DNA of 64,000 bases, taken from positions 62,001-126,000 of the forward strand of contig NZ_FYEE01000013.1 in assembly GCF_900187645.1 (NCBI RefSeq). Reading direction: 5' to 3'. Made by a program: the position numbers and the translations under genes. Positions 53,254 to 64,000 of the stretch are shown piece after piece. This DNA comes from Pseudomonas sp. Irchel 3E20 (GTDB lineage: Bacteria; Pseudomonadota; Gammaproteobacteria; Pseudomonadales; Pseudomonadaceae). The first letter of the stretch is position 1, and each line of letters opens with the position of its first letter. A model generated the notes under the pieces. It saw nothing but the letters and a program-made list of their open reading frames with translations. It did not search any database and had not been told where the DNA came from.

Positions 53254-55033
53254 CTGCGTTAATCCACTCTTTCACGACCTGGGCCACGCGGCCCGGGTCT
53301 TCAGCCACCAGGCTCTTGATTGCGTTCAATTGGGCGTCATAGCCCTCGCTCGGGCTCGGCAACAGGATGCTGGTCGGCCCGCCGAGGCTGACGCGGTCGT
53401 TGGCCAGTTCGCCATCGAGGCCGCCCATGCCGCCCAGTTCCATGTCGCTGCCCAGGCCGGCCAACTGGCGGTTCTTGCCGTGGCCGGTGATGTTGTTGAG
53501 CACCGGGCGCAGCACGCCGAACACCAGCACCAGGATGAACAGCACACCCAGCACTTGCTTGACCACGTCCCAGAACCAGGGCTGGGAGTAGAACGGAATT
53601 TCGGCGATCACTTCGCCACGTTCGACGGAGAACGGCATGTTGATGACGCTCACGCTGTCGCCACGGCTGGCATCGAAGCCCACGGCGTCCTGCACCAGGC
53701 GCGTGAAGCGGCCCAGTTCATCGGCGCTCCACGGTGCGCGGGTGGTTTCGCCATTGGCCGGGTTGATCTTGACCTGGTCGTCCACCACCACCGACACCGA
53801 CAGGCGGTTGAGGCGCCCTTGCTGCTGCTTGGTGTGGCTGATGGAGCGGTCGAGCTCGAAGTTCTTGGTCGATTGCTGGCGCTTGTCCGCCGGGTACGGG
53901 GCGAGCATCGGCTGGCCGGTGGCCGGGTCCATGATCTGCTGGCCGTTGGCATCCAGCAGCGGCTGGCCGGGTTGTACCATGCCGGCCGCGGCGGTTGCAC
54001 CGCCGGTGGTCTGCGGCGCCGAGGCCGGGGCTGGCGGCTGGTTGCTCAGCGCGCCGGGCACCCCTTGCGGGCCATTGCTGGCGGTGCGCTGTTCGTTGAC
54101 CGACTGCTCGCTGCGCAGCGCAGGCTGGTCCGGGTTGAACTGTTCGGAGGTGGACTCCACCGCGCTGAAATCGACGTCAGCCGAGACTTCAGCCTTGTAG
54201 CGGTCGTTGCCCAGCACCGGTTGCAGGATGTTGTGCACGCGCTGGGTGAGCATGCCTTCCATGCGGCGGCTGTAGTCGAATTGCTTGCCGGCCATGGTCA
54301 GTTCGGAGTTTTCCGCCTGATCGGAGAGCAGGTTGCCTTTCTGGTCGACCACAGTGATCTGGGATTTGCTCAGCTCGGGAACACTGGTGGCCACCAGGTT
54401 GACGATGGCCAGCACCTGGCCCGGCTCCAGGGAGCGGCCCGAATACAGCTCTACCAGCACCGACGCGCTGGGCTTGCGTTCGTCGCGCACGAACACCGAG
54501 CTTTTCGGGATCGCCAGGTGCACACGGGCGCCCTTGACGTTGTTGAGGCTGGAGATGGTGCGCGCCAGTTCGCCTTCCAGGCCGCGACGGTAACGGGTCG
54601 CCTCCATGAACTGGCTGGTGCCCAGGCCCTGGTCCTTGTCGAGGATCTCGAAACCGATATTGCCGTCGCCATTGGTCACCCCCGCTGCCGCCAGCTTGAG
54701 GCGCGCGCGCGGCAGGTCATCGGCCTTGACCAGCAGCGCCCCGGAGTTGGGCTCCACGGTGTAGGCGATGTCGGCGGTGGCCAGGGTGTCCATGACCTGC
54801 TTGGCATCCATCCCCGCCAGGCTGCCGTACAGCGGCCGATAGTCCGGCTGCTGCGACCACAGCACCACGGCAAAGCCAATCGCCACGCTCGCGGCCAGGC
54901 CGACCATGAGGCCGACCTGACGCAACATGGTCATCTCGGAGAGGTTTTCCAGGAAGGACAAACCAAACAGCGGCGGCTTGCCCTCGGGCGGGGCTACCTT
55001 GGCCGGAACGTTATCGGCGACTGCATCAGCCAT
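53246..55033 (-). CDS. fliF: MS-ring protein FliF
   Basis: 595-residue membrane ring protein. The first helix (LMVGLAASVAIGFAVVLW, about 38-56) and the second (VLGVLFILVLVFGVLRPVL, near 475) flank a large periplasmic part with RBM domains (AKQVMDTLATADIAYTVEPNSGALLVKADDLPRARLKLAAAG, GEGELARTI-type block). A low-complexity Pro/Ala/Gln stretch lies at about 315-370. The C-terminal tail binds FliG. It follows fliE by 15 bases. Confidence 0.97.
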   Translation of the reverse strand: MADAVADNVPAKVAPPEGKPPLFGLSFLENLSEMTMLRQVGLMVGLAASVAIGFAVVLWSQQPDYRPLYGSLAGMDAKQVMDTLATADIAYTVEPNSGALLVKADDLPRARLKLAAAGVTNGDGNIGFEILDKDQGLGTSQFMEATRYRRGLEGELARTISSLNNVKGARVHLAIPKSSVFVRDERKPSASVLVELYSGRSLEPGQVLAIVNLVATSVPELSKSQITVVDQKGNLLSDQAENSELTMAGKQFDYSRRMEGMLTQRVHNILQPVLGNDRYKAEVSADVDFSAVESTSEQFNPDQPALRSEQSVNEQRTASNGPQGVPGALSNQPPAPASAPQTTGGATAAAGMVQPGQPLLDANGQQIMDPATGQPMLAPYPADKRQQSTKNFELDRSISHTKQQQGRLNRLSVSVVVDDQVKINPANGETTRAPWSADELGRFTRLVQDAVGFDASRGDSVSVINMPFSVERGEVIAEIPFYSQPWFWDVVKQVLGVLFILVLVFGVLRPVLNNITGHGKNRQLAGLGSDMELGGMGGLDGELANDRVSLGGPTSILLPSPSEGYDAQLNAIKSLVAEDPGRVAQVVKEWINADE

Positions 55034-55048
55034 GACTCAATATCTTCC

Positions 55049-55378
55049 TTAGACCGGCATCTGCGAGATGTCTTGGTACGCCTGGACCAGTTTGTTGCGC
55101 ACCTGGGTCAGTGCCTGGAACGAAACCCCGGCCTTTTCCTTGGCGATCATCACGTCGGTCAGGTCAACGCCGCTCTTGCCGATTTCGAAGGCGGTGGACA
55201 ACTGGCTCGACGCCTGCTGGGTATCGTTGACCTTGTTGATGGCCGAACCGAGCATTTCGGAAAAGCTGTTGCCGGCCATTTGCGGCACGGCGGCGACGGT
55301 TTTCGATTGCGACATGGCGTCCATTTGCATGGCCCGCATATCCAGCATCAACCGATTGAATTCAATACCTTGGCTCAT
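55049..55378 (-). CDS. fliE: Hook-basal body adaptor FliE
   Basis: 109-residue junction protein between the MS ring and the rod. It has the conserved C-terminal pattern SGVDLTDVMIAKEKAGVSFQALTQVRNKLVQAYQDISQMPV. The ATG at 55378 has GGAGAGAG upstream. It is the first gene of fliEFGHIJ, preceded at 62-77 bases by a consensus sigma54 promoter. Confidence 0.95.
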   Translation of the reverse strand: MSQGIEFNRLMLDMRAMQMDAMSQSKTVAAVPQMAGNSFSEMLGSAINKVNDTQQASSQLSTAFEIGKSGVDLTDVMIAKEKAGVSFQALTQVRNKLVQAYQDISQMPV

Positions 55379-55439
55379 GGTCCACTCTCTCCGACAACAC
55401 GCAATTTTTTGACACTCTCACAGCAGCTAAGGTGGTGTT

Positions 55440-55455
55440 AGCAACAAGGGTGCCA
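55440..55455 (-). promoter_or_regulatory. Sigma54 promoter of fliEFGHIJ
   Basis: TGGCACCCTTGTTGCT on the minus strand is a near-perfect RpoN site: TGGCAC, five bases, TTGCT, with GG and GC ten bases apart. It lies in the fleR-fliE gap. By analogy with P. aeruginosa, FleR or FleQ is the activator. Confidence 0.9.
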
Positions 55456-55506
55456 GCTACGGGGCAGCAAAAAACAAAAGCCGACTTGACCGATGTCAAT
55501 GAGCCA

Positions 55507-56886
<1,380 letters not shown>

Positions 56887-56891
56887 GACTT

Positions 56892-58115
56892 TTACTCCGC
56901 CCCTTGAACGCAGGGCTGTTCAGCGGAAAACAGCGGCAGGGTCACCGTGGCACACGTGCCGCGACCCAGTCGCGAGCGCAACTGCAATTGTCCTTGATGT
57001 GCCCGGGCCACCGCCTTGACCACGGTCAGGCCCAGGCCTGTCCCGGTGGTTTTAGTGGTGAAAAACGGCTCGCCGAGGCGTTCGAGCACGCCCGACTCGA
57101 TGCCACAGCCACTGTCGCTGACGCTGATGCGCAGGCTGTTGCCCCGGCGATATACATGAACTTTCAGGCGCACCTCACCGGCGCTGGCCTGGATCGCGTT
57201 TTCAATCAGGTTCAGCAGCGCCCCCACCAGGGTGTCGCGGTTGCACAGCAACTCGCCCTCATGGCTGTCGCACTGCCAGCGGACCGGCAATGCCTGCACG
57301 TGGGTCAGGGCCGCCGCTTGCAGGGCCTGCATCAGGGCGCCCGGGGTGATGCGGTCGGTCAGCGGCAGCTCGCCACGGGCGAACACCAGCATGTCGCGCA
57401 CCTGATGCTCCAACTCGTGCAGGCGCTCCTTGAGGCGCCCGGCAAAACGCTGCTGGGTGTCCACCGGCAACTCACGCTCGGTCAAATGGCTGGCATACAG
57501 CAGAGCGGCGGACAGCGGCGTGCGGATCTGATGGGCCAGGGACGCCACCATGCGGCCCAGGGACGACAGGCGTTCGTGGCGTGCCAATTGGTCTTGCAGG
57601 TGCCGGGTTTCCGTCAAGTCGTTGAGCAACACCAATTGCCCGGGCTCGGCGTCCAGGGAACGGGTGGCGATGGACAGGCGCCGGCCGTCCTTGAGGGACA
57701 CTTCGTGGCCGTCGTCCTCGCGCGGGGCGAAGCAGCGGGCAATGACCTGGCGCCACAACTGCCCCACCAACGGCAAGCCGAGCAACTCGCTCGCCGCCGG
57801 GTTGGCTTCGCGCACCCTGCCTTGGGCATCGATCACGATGACGCCGCCCGGCAACAGGTCGAGCAGGTTTTGCAGGCGATTGGCCAGGCGTTCTTTCTCG
57901 GCCAGTTCTTGCATGCGCTGGGCACTGACCACGGCCAATTCGCCCTTAAGCTCGGTAACCCGCGCTTCGAGCATGCTGTAGGAGTCGGTCAGTTGGCTGG
58001 ACATTTGATTGAACAGGGCGAACGCCTGCTCAAGCCCCAATCGGCTCGCCTGCTCTACGGACGACGATTGCGCCTGGGTATCAGGGGCAGGAGGCATCGG
58101 GGCGGCGTGGGGCAT
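56892..58115 (-). CDS. fleS: Flagellar sensor kinase FleS
   Basis: 407-residue soluble histidine kinase with no membrane helix. A coiled coil (about 30-85) leads to a PAS domain (about 83-175: LDLLPGGVIVIDAQGRVREANPAASELLG). The phospho-site is His195 in ASLAHQIRTPLSAALLY. The HATPase domain has LNLIENAIQAS, DSGCGIESGVLERLGEPFFTTKTTGTGLGLTVV. The N-terminus is Pro/Gln/Ser-rich. It is thought to sense assembly or cytoplasmic state and phosphorylate FleR. Confidence 0.95.
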   Translation of the reverse strand: MPHAAPMPPAPDTQAQSSSVEQASRLGLEQAFALFNQMSSQLTDSYSMLEARVTELKGELAVVSAQRMQELAEKERLANRLQNLLDLLPGGVIVIDAQGRVREANPAASELLGLPLVGQLWRQVIARCFAPREDDGHEVSLKDGRRLSIATRSLDAEPGQLVLLNDLTETRHLQDQLARHERLSSLGRMVASLAHQIRTPLSAALLYASHLTERELPVDTQQRFAGRLKERLHELEHQVRDMLVFARGELPLTDRITPGALMQALQAAALTHVQALPVRWQCDSHEGELLCNRDTLVGALLNLIENAIQASAGEVRLKVHVYRRGNSLRISVSDSGCGIESGVLERLGEPFFTTKTTGTGLGLTVVKAVARAHQGQLQLRSRLGRGTCATVTLPLFSAEQPCVQGAE

Positions 58116-58168
58116 AAGGCTATCTCGTGTGGCTGACCGTCAGTTAAACGGAAGGTTACGAGACCTAT

Positions 58169-58184
58169 AGCAATACCCGTGCCG
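58169..58184 (-). promoter_or_regulatory. Sigma54 promoter of fleSR
   Basis: CGGCACGGGTATTGCT on the minus strand: GG and GC are ten bases apart and only the first -24 base departs from TGGCAC. It lies 54-69 bases before fleS. FleQ-dependent sigma54 transcription of fleSR is established in P. aeruginosa. Confidence 0.8.
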
Positions 58185-58225
58185 GAAAAAAACGCGTGGG
58201 TTTTCAGCACGTTAAAAAACAGGCG

Positions 58226-59701
<1,476 letters not shown>

Positions 59702-59751
59702 GCAATAGCAACTTCCCTAGTCAACTCAATGCCCTGAAAGACGGGGCAGCT

Positions 59752-59798
59752 AGACATCTGTAAGACATTTCTGAAATTAAGACGTCTGAAATCTGAAA
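59752..59798. repeat. Short direct-repeat array in the fleQ leader
   Basis: AGACATCTG (59752-59760), AGACATTTCTG (59763-59773) and AGACGTCTG (59780-59788) are followed by ATCTGAAA (59791-59798). TCTGAAA recurs at 59770, 59785 and 59792. The array lies 51-97 bases before the fleQ start in AT-rich DNA. It may bind a fleQ regulator such as AmrZ or Vfr, but it does not clearly match a site I know. Confidence 0.5.
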
Positions 59799-59872
59799 AC
59801 AGCACTAGTTAAGTCAAAAAAACGCGCACAGTCAAATTTATGGCGCATCAGATTCGGATTAACTGACCTGGA

Positions 59873-60169
59873 TCAACCGAACAGATGGTAAACCTTTGAC
59901 GCATTTTTAGCTTGGGTGATCTGCGACATCTCGTCGACTATCGATTGACGTTCCCCGGTGGCCACTTCCAGCAGCTGTTTGTAGACCACCAGCAACCCCT
60001 CCAGATTTTCGCGCAACGCCGCTTCGTCCACCGGCGCCTCGCTCAACACATCGTCTACACAGCTACGGCAGGCCACATCCAGCTCGCCGATGGCATTCCA
60101 GTTGCGTTCAGCCAAAGCATCGATCAGCGCGACGCGGGTTTGCTCAATCCGTTGCAGGGCTTGGCTCAT
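59873..60169 (-). CDS. fliT: FliT-like flagellar chaperone
   Basis: 98-residue helical protein (ALQRIEQTRVALIDALAERNWNAIGELDVACRSCVDDVL, then a second long helix) in the fliD-fliS-fliT position. FliT proteins chaperone the filament cap FliD. Sequence similarity to enteric FliT is weak, so the name rests mainly on context and size. It lies 24 bases after fliS. Confidence 0.75.
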   Translation of the reverse strand: MSQALQRIEQTRVALIDALAERNWNAIGELDVACRSCVDDVLSEAPVDEAALRENLEGLLVVYKQLLEVATGERQSIVDEMSQITQAKNASKVYHLFG

Positions 60170-60193
60170 GACATCTTCCTCAGGCCCGCGGGC

Positions 60194-60598
60194 CTATTCT
60201 GCCGCCGTCTCTTGGGCCGCAATCGCATCCCAACCGCTTTTGACGGTAATCAACAGGCGGGCGACTTCGTCGATGATCGCAGGGTCGTTGCTGGTGTTGG
60301 CCTGTACCAACCGGGCGCTCATATACTCGTACAGGCTGTCCAGTTGCTGGATCGCGGCCGGATCTTCGGCTTTCTCTTCATCCAGGCCCTGGCGCAGGCC
60401 GGTGATGATGTCGATGGCTTTGGTAATCAGCACGCACTTTTGCGGGATATCGCCACGGGCCAATGCACCCTTGGCTTGAGCCAGGCGATCGAGACCGCCC
60501 TCAAGCAGCATCTGGATCAGGCGATGAGGGCTGGCCTCAGAAATCTGCGCGTGGGAATTGACCTTCTGGTACGCACGAAGGGCTCTCATAGGGTTCAT
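60194..60598 (-). CDS. fliS: Flagellin export chaperone FliS
   Basis: 134-residue four-helix chaperone that binds the flagellin C-terminus. It has the family start MNPMRALRAYQKVNSHAQISEASPHRLIQMLLEGGLDRLAQAKGAL and the later block LITKAIDIITGLRQGLD. The C-terminus is short and acidic. A FliA-type promoter may lie upstream. fliT follows. Confidence 0.94.
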   Translation of the reverse strand: MNPMRALRAYQKVNSHAQISEASPHRLIQMLLEGGLDRLAQAKGALARGDIPQKCVLITKAIDIITGLRQGLDEEKAEDPAAIQQLDSLYEYMSARLVQANTSNDPAIIDEVARLLITVKSGWDAIAAQETAAE

Positions 60599-60647
60599 GT
60601 TGCTACCTCGTTACAGGCCTTGGGCCAATAGGTTTGCTCTCACCAGT

Positions 60648-60675
60648 GTCTCGACTGCGCCGCCAAAAACTTTAA
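60648..60675 (-). promoter_or_regulatory. Possible FliA (sigma28) promoter of fliST
   Basis: In the 129-base fliD-fliS gap the minus strand reads TTAAAGTT, then GTCGAGAC after about 13 bases. These resemble the sigma28 -35 (TAAAGTTT) and -10 (GCCGATAA) boxes; the -10 is only a five-of-eight match. Confidence 0.4.
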
Positions 60676-60727
60676 CCTTGCCCGGCGACACCCAGCTGCG
60701 CGGAGCACCGCAGTGCCCCCGCCGCTA

Positions 60728-62095
60728 TCAGTTCGACGACTTCGGATTATTGAGCGAGTTAAGCGTGGTCATGATGCTGGAGCTGCTGGCGTTGATCTTC
60801 GCGATCATGGTGTCCATGGCCGTGTACTTGGCGCTCAGCGATGCCTGCAAGCTCTCGATACGCCGGTCCAGGTCAGTCTGCTGCGTGGTGAGTTCGGTCA
60901 ACTTGGTGTTGAGGTCCTTCACCCGCGTCGCCAGCAACCCGGTGGTGCCCACGTAGCTTTCCGTGGCCTTGTTCATGCGGCTAATCAAGCCTTTGTCGCC
61001 GGTGAACAGCTTGGCGATATCGCCCGCCCCTTTGACCACGGCCTTGTCCCACTGCTTGTCGTCGAGGGTCAACAGGCCAGTCTTCTGGTCGGTGGTAATG
61101 CCCATCTGCGACAGACCGCTCATGGCGCTGGAGCCCGAGCTGTTGACCAGTTCGCTGCGCAGGCTGGCGACCAGTTGGCGCATCGACGCATCGCCCGTCA
61201 GGGCACCGGCGGTGGTGGTCGCGGTGTCGCCGGTGGCGTTGACCTTGGTCTGGGTGTTGATGCTGGTCATCAGCGCGTTGTAGGCGGTGACGAACGACTG
61301 CACCGAGGCCTTCAAGGTGCCGGTGTTGCTTTCCACGTTGATGGTGATCGGTTTGTCCTTGTCCTTGGCAACCAGCTCCAGGGTCACGCCGCTGATGGCC
61401 GAGGTGATCTTGTTGCTGGTGGACTCCATCGCGATACCGTCGATGGTGTACTTGGCGTTTTGCGCGGCCGGGCCCTTGTCGTAACCCACGGCCAACTCGG
61501 CATTACCGCTCAAGGTGATGTCGGTGCCCACACCGCCGTTGCTGGAGCCGATCACCAGGCGCGAGCCGTTGGCGTCGCTCAGCACGTTGGCGCTGATGCC
61601 TTGCGCGGACAGCTGGGTGTTGATGGACTCGCGCACCTGGGTCAGGGTCGCGCCACCGGGGATCAGCACATCGTAGCTTTTGCCCGACTGGGTGATGGTC
61701 AGCGTCTGGTTCTCTTCGCTGGTGTTGGCCACACCCGAAGCACCGCCGGTAAACGTCTTGGTGGTGGCTTTGGAAGAGGTCGCCAGTTCGCTGACCACGA
61801 CCACGTACTTACCGCTGGAGGCGCCATCGCCCAGGGTGACTTTGACGTTTTTGTCTTCGGAGGACGTAGCCGCCAGGCCATTGAAGGCCGAGACGTTGTT
61901 CAACTTGGTGATCGCCGTCCGGTAGGCCTCCAGCGCGCCCTTGACCGTGCCCACAGCCGACAGCTGAACGGTAGCGGCAGTCTGCTGCTTGGTGATCTGA
62001 GCCTGCTTGGGTGCCTTCTCGGCGCCCACCAGTGCCTTAACGATGCCTTGGGTGTCGTAGCCCGAACCCGGGCCGGAAATCGTTGAACTCGCCAT
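60728..62095 (-). CDS. fliD: Flagellar filament cap protein FliD
   Basis: 455-residue cap protein (HAP2). The N-terminal helix-forming part (GPGSGYDTQGIVKALVGAEKAPKQAQITKQQTAATVQLSAVGTVKGALEAYR) and the C-terminal region (ATRVKDLNTKLTELTTQQTDLDRRIESLQASLSAKYTAMDTMIAKINASSSSIMTTLNSL) are typical. The centre (about 70-360) contains beta-rich, exposed domains with a flagellin_IN-like motif. The start ATG at 62095 follows AAGGAGA, a strong ribosome site. It is 82 bases after flaG. Confidence 0.95.
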   Translation of the reverse strand: MASSTISGPGSGYDTQGIVKALVGAEKAPKQAQITKQQTAATVQLSAVGTVKGALEAYRTAITKLNNVSAFNGLAATSSEDKNVKVTLGDGASSGKYVVVVSELATSSKATTKTFTGGASGVANTSEENQTLTITQSGKSYDVLIPGGATLTQVRESINTQLSAQGISANVLSDANGSRLVIGSSNGGVGTDITLSGNAELAVGYDKGPAAQNAKYTIDGIAMESTSNKITSAISGVTLELVAKDKDKPITINVESNTGTLKASVQSFVTAYNALMTSINTQTKVNATGDTATTTAGALTGDASMRQLVASLRSELVNSSGSSAMSGLSQMGITTDQKTGLLTLDDKQWDKAVVKGAGDIAKLFTGDKGLISRMNKATESYVGTTGLLATRVKDLNTKLTELTTQQTDLDRRIESLQASLSAKYTAMDTMIAKINASSSSIMTTLNSLNNPKSSN

Positions 62096-62159
62096 TTGTC
62101 ATCTCCTTGTTCTGTCGCTGCCGCTTTATTGGCGCACAAACACCTATTAAGCAGTCAGA

Positions 62160-62175
62160 AACACAATTCGTGCCA
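62160..62175 (-). promoter_or_regulatory. Weak sigma54-like element before fliD
   Basis: TGGCACGAATTGTGTT on the minus strand has a perfect -24 block (TGGCACG), but the -12 block is GTGT in place of TTGC. It ends just before the flaG stop. A fliD promoter is expected here in pseudomonads. Confidence 0.3.
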
Positions 62176-62177
62176 GC

Positions 62178-62522
62178 TCAAGCCTTGGTCTGAAACAACA
62201 GGCTGCTGGCATCGCTCAGGTTCTGCGCCAACTTGAGCGCAGTCTCCGATGGAATTTGTCGGATCACTTCACCGCTGTCGGTGGCGATCACTTTGACGAC
62301 CACACGGCCGGTACTGTCATCGATGGAAAAGTCCAGGTTGCGTTGGGTCGCCTGAACGAACTCACGTATATCGGTTACGGCTTTTTCCAATGCCACGCGC
62401 TGCGGTTCCTCGGCAGTGGTTGGATCAGTCTCTGCAACAGGCGCGGCCTGGGCAGCAGAGGTACCACTGGCTTGGGTTGCACCAGCGGGGTAAGCCGCGT
62501 TCAGCTTGATGCTCATGTCCAT
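62178..62522 (-). CDS. flaG: FlaG protein
   Basis: 114-residue FlaG-family protein. The conserved C-terminal core is LEKAVTDIREFVQATQRNLDFSIDDSTGRVVVKVIATDSGEVIRQIPSETAL, while the first 45 residues are Ala/Thr-rich. FlaG influences filament length in Campylobacter and other polar-flagellated bacteria; the mechanism is unclear. The ATG at 62522 follows GAGG. It lies between fliC and fliD, the usual place, after the fliC terminator. Confidence 0.9.
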   Translation of the reverse strand: MDMSIKLNAAYPAGATQASGTSAAQAAPVAETDPTTAEEPQRVALEKAVTDIREFVQATQRNLDFSIDDSTGRVVVKVIATDSGEVIRQIPSETALKLAQNLSDASSLLFQTKA

Positions 62523-62540
62523 GTCATCACCTCAAAACTG

Positions 62541-62572
62541 AAAAAAACGAAAGGGCACGTATACGCGCCCTT
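62541..62572 (-). terminator. Rho-independent terminator of fliC
   Basis: On the minus strand AAGGGC...GCCCTT encloses CGTATACG, giving a long near-perfect hairpin, followed by CGTTTTTTT. It lies 24 bases after the fliC stop, so flaG expression needs read-through or its own promoter. Confidence 0.9.
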
Positions 62573-62595
62573 CCGTCAGTCAACCGATACCGATG

Positions 62596-64000
62596 TTACT
62601 GAAGCAGCTTCAGAACAGCGGATGGCAGTTGGTTGGCCTGGGACAGGATCGCAGTGGAAGCCTGTTGCAGGGTTTGTTGCTTGGTCAGCTCGGCGGCTTC
62701 AGAAGCGAAGTCGGCGTCCTGTACGCGGCTACGGGCTGCGGTGGAGTTTTCCGAGATGCTTTGCAGGTTAGCAACGGTGCTGGTGAAGCGGTTTTGTACA
62801 GCACCCAGCTGCGAACGCTGGCTGTCCACTTGCTGAATCGCGCCGTCCAGAGCCTGGATGGTTTGCTGAGCGGAAGCGGAGTTCAGGATGCTCAGGTCAG
62901 CGACAGTGGTGTCCATCTTGATCGCAGTGGTCGGAGCGGCCGAAGCAGCGGTCAGACCCAGGGTGGCCAGGCCAGTGCCCGAGCTACCGTCAGCGATGGT
63001 GATGTTTTTGGTGGAGAACAGGTTCAGGGTGTTGTCAGCATTTTTGCTGGCAGTCACACCGGTGCTGGCGCTGTTGATGGCAGACACGATGTCAGCCATG
63101 GTGGAGCCAGCGGTGAACTTCACTTCAGTACCGTTCAGGCTGACCGAAGTAGCGCCGCCCAGTTTGGCTTCAGTGGTGCCAGCCGACAGGCCCAGCTTGG
63201 CCAGTGCACCTGCACCGCCGTTGGCGTTGGCTGCGGTAGTGCCGTTGCCCAGCTTGATGGCTTTGCCGTCAGCAGAAGTCAGTTGCAGGCGGCCTTCAGG
63301 CGAAACAGCAGCGGCAACGCCAGTCGCAGTAGCACCGGTGTTGGCGGTGTTGATTTTGGTGGCCATTTCGCTCAGGTCATCACCAATGGCGAAGGCTACG
63401 TTCTGGCCGTTGATGTTGATTTCAGCGACGGCAGTCAGAGCACCTGGAACGGCTGGGGTAGGAGTAACCACACCGCCACCAGCGCCTGCGTTCAAGGCGG
63501 TAGCCAAGGCACCGGTACCGACGATGGTGTTAGCTGTTGCGCCACTGATAACCAGATCAGTACCGGTTTTAGTTGCGATAGTCGCGCCAGCAGCAGTGTT
63601 GATTGCCAAGACGGCATCATCGATGTCATCACCGCTCGCCAGGGAGACGGCGTTGCCATTGACTGTGAAAGTTTCAGCAGCGCCCAAGGCCGCAGTCATA
63701 TCAGCAGTGTTGGTGAACGGAGTAGTCGTGCTACCTGCTGGAGTGCCGCCTGGCAGGGTCACAGCGTTAGCAGTTACCGAAGCCGACAGAGTCGTGGTAG
63801 TGCCATTTACGGTTGCTTCGCTGTAAGTACCTTTCAGGCCAGTGGCGCTGATGTCGCTCATGCCGAACGAGATGGTCTGGTTAGCGTCGGAACCGATCTG
63901 GAAGCCAACGTTCTGGAAGGAACCGTCGAGCAGGTTACGACCACCGAAAGTGGTGGTAGCAGCGATACGGGTCAGCTCGCCCACTTTGGCGGTGAATTCC
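62596..64000 (-). CDS. fliC: Flagellin FliC (N-terminus outside window)
   Basis: Filament subunit; about 468 codons are visible and the first D0/D1 helix is beyond base 64000. The visible part starts EFTAKVGELTRIAATTTFGGRNLLDG, the end of the N-terminal conserved region, and ends with the C-terminal D1/D0 helices (DADFASEAAELTKQQTLQQASTAILSQANQLPSAVLKLLQ). Between them is a large Ala/Thr/Gly-rich variable domain with about three flagellin_IN-like units (FTVNGNAVSLASGDDIDDAVLAIN; ININGQNVAFAIGDDLSEMATKIN; SVSLNGTEVKFTAGSTMADIVSAIN). The full protein should be near 570-590 residues, a long-type flagellin. Confidence 0.95.
   Translation of the reverse strand, partial: EFTAKVGELTRIAATTTFGGRNLLDGSFQNVGFQIGSDANQTISFGMSDISATGLKGTYSEATVNGTTTTLSASVTANAVTLPGGTPAGSTTTPFTNTADMTAALGAAETFTVNGNAVSLASGDDIDDAVLAINTAAGATIATKTGTDLVISGATANTIVGTGALATALNAGAGGGVVTPTPAVPGALTAVAEININGQNVAFAIGDDLSEMATKINTANTGATATGVAAAVSPEGRLQLTSADGKAIKLGNGTTAANANGGAGALAKLGLSAGTTEAKLGGATSVSLNGTEVKFTAGSTMADIVSAINSASTGVTASKNADNTLNLFSTKNITIADGSSGTGLATLGLTAASAAPTTAIKMDTTVADLSILNSASAQQTIQALDGAIQQVDSQRSQLGAVQNRFTSTVANLQSISENSTAARSRVQDADFASEAAELTKQQTLQQASTAILSQANQLPSAVLKLLQ

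Noticed and set aside
53096..55441. A 781-codon plus-strand open frame opposite fliF and fliE
   Set aside because: Antisense to FliF and FliE, low-complexity composition, no ribosome site.
55485..55498. Calling the TTGACCGATGTCAA palindrome a FleQ box
   Set aside because: The FleQ consensus has GTCAA...TTGAC polarity and this is reversed, so it is kept only as an unassigned palindrome.

Overview
The window is high-GC gammaproteobacterial chromosome, almost certainly from the Pseudomonas fluorescens group. The evidence is the complete FleQ/FleSR/RpoN/FliA-type polar flagellar locus, the ParC/ParP chemotaxis genes next to the ccm cluster, the HptB-HsbR-HsbA relay, the gcl-hyi-glxR-ttuD-pyk operon, and many REP palindromes of the GAGCGAGCCTGCTCGC type with a matching RAYT transposase. 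I saw no tRNA, rRNA, CRISPR, prophage, insertion sequence or plasmid feature.

Layout. 1-5 kb: the 3' part of a glycine-betaine-type binding protein (partial, minus), an alpha/beta hydrolase translationally coupled to mlaA (plus), a DUF808 membrane protein (minus) and a TetR regulator (plus). 5-5.7 kb: a RAYT gene bracketed by two REP doublets. 5.7-13 kb: a divergent GlcG/HbpS-like gene and the glyoxylate carboligase operon (gcl, hyi, glxR, ttuD, pyk), which carries glyoxylate through tartronate semialdehyde and glycerate to pyruvate. Two identical 10-bp palindromes lie in the divergent promoter and REP doublets sit inside the operon. 13-16.4 kb: a urea transporter, a voltage-gated K+ channel homologue, an orphan sulfate-binding protein and a small lipoprotein.

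16.4-23.4 kb (minus): ccmABCDEFGHI, the complete System I cytochrome c maturation pathway. 23.6-25.5 kb (plus): a coupled pair encoding a second FliK-like protein and a stand-alone FlhB C-terminal domain protein.

25.5-64 kb (all minus): one long flagellar and chemotaxis locus. In transcription order: fliC (cut by the window end), flaG, fliD, fliS, fliT; the master regulators fleQ and fleSR; fliEFGHIJ; hsbA-hsbR-hptB; fliK; fliLMNOPQR-flhB; flhA-flhF-fleN-fliA; cheYZAB-motCD-parC-parP-cheW and a DUF2802 gene. FleQ with sigma54 should drive fleSR, fliE, fliL and flhA. Well-spaced -24/-12 elements are visible before fliE, fleSR, fliL, fliK and flhA. FliA, made from the flhA operon, then serves late genes, and FlhF/FleN set position and number of flagella.

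The most unusual coding feature is the CheA linker. It carries four copies of an acidic D-I-T-D-x-E-F-E-x-L-L-D module and no recognisable P2 domain. Related D/E-I/V-D-x-L-L peptides occur in FliM, FliN and CheZ in the same locus.
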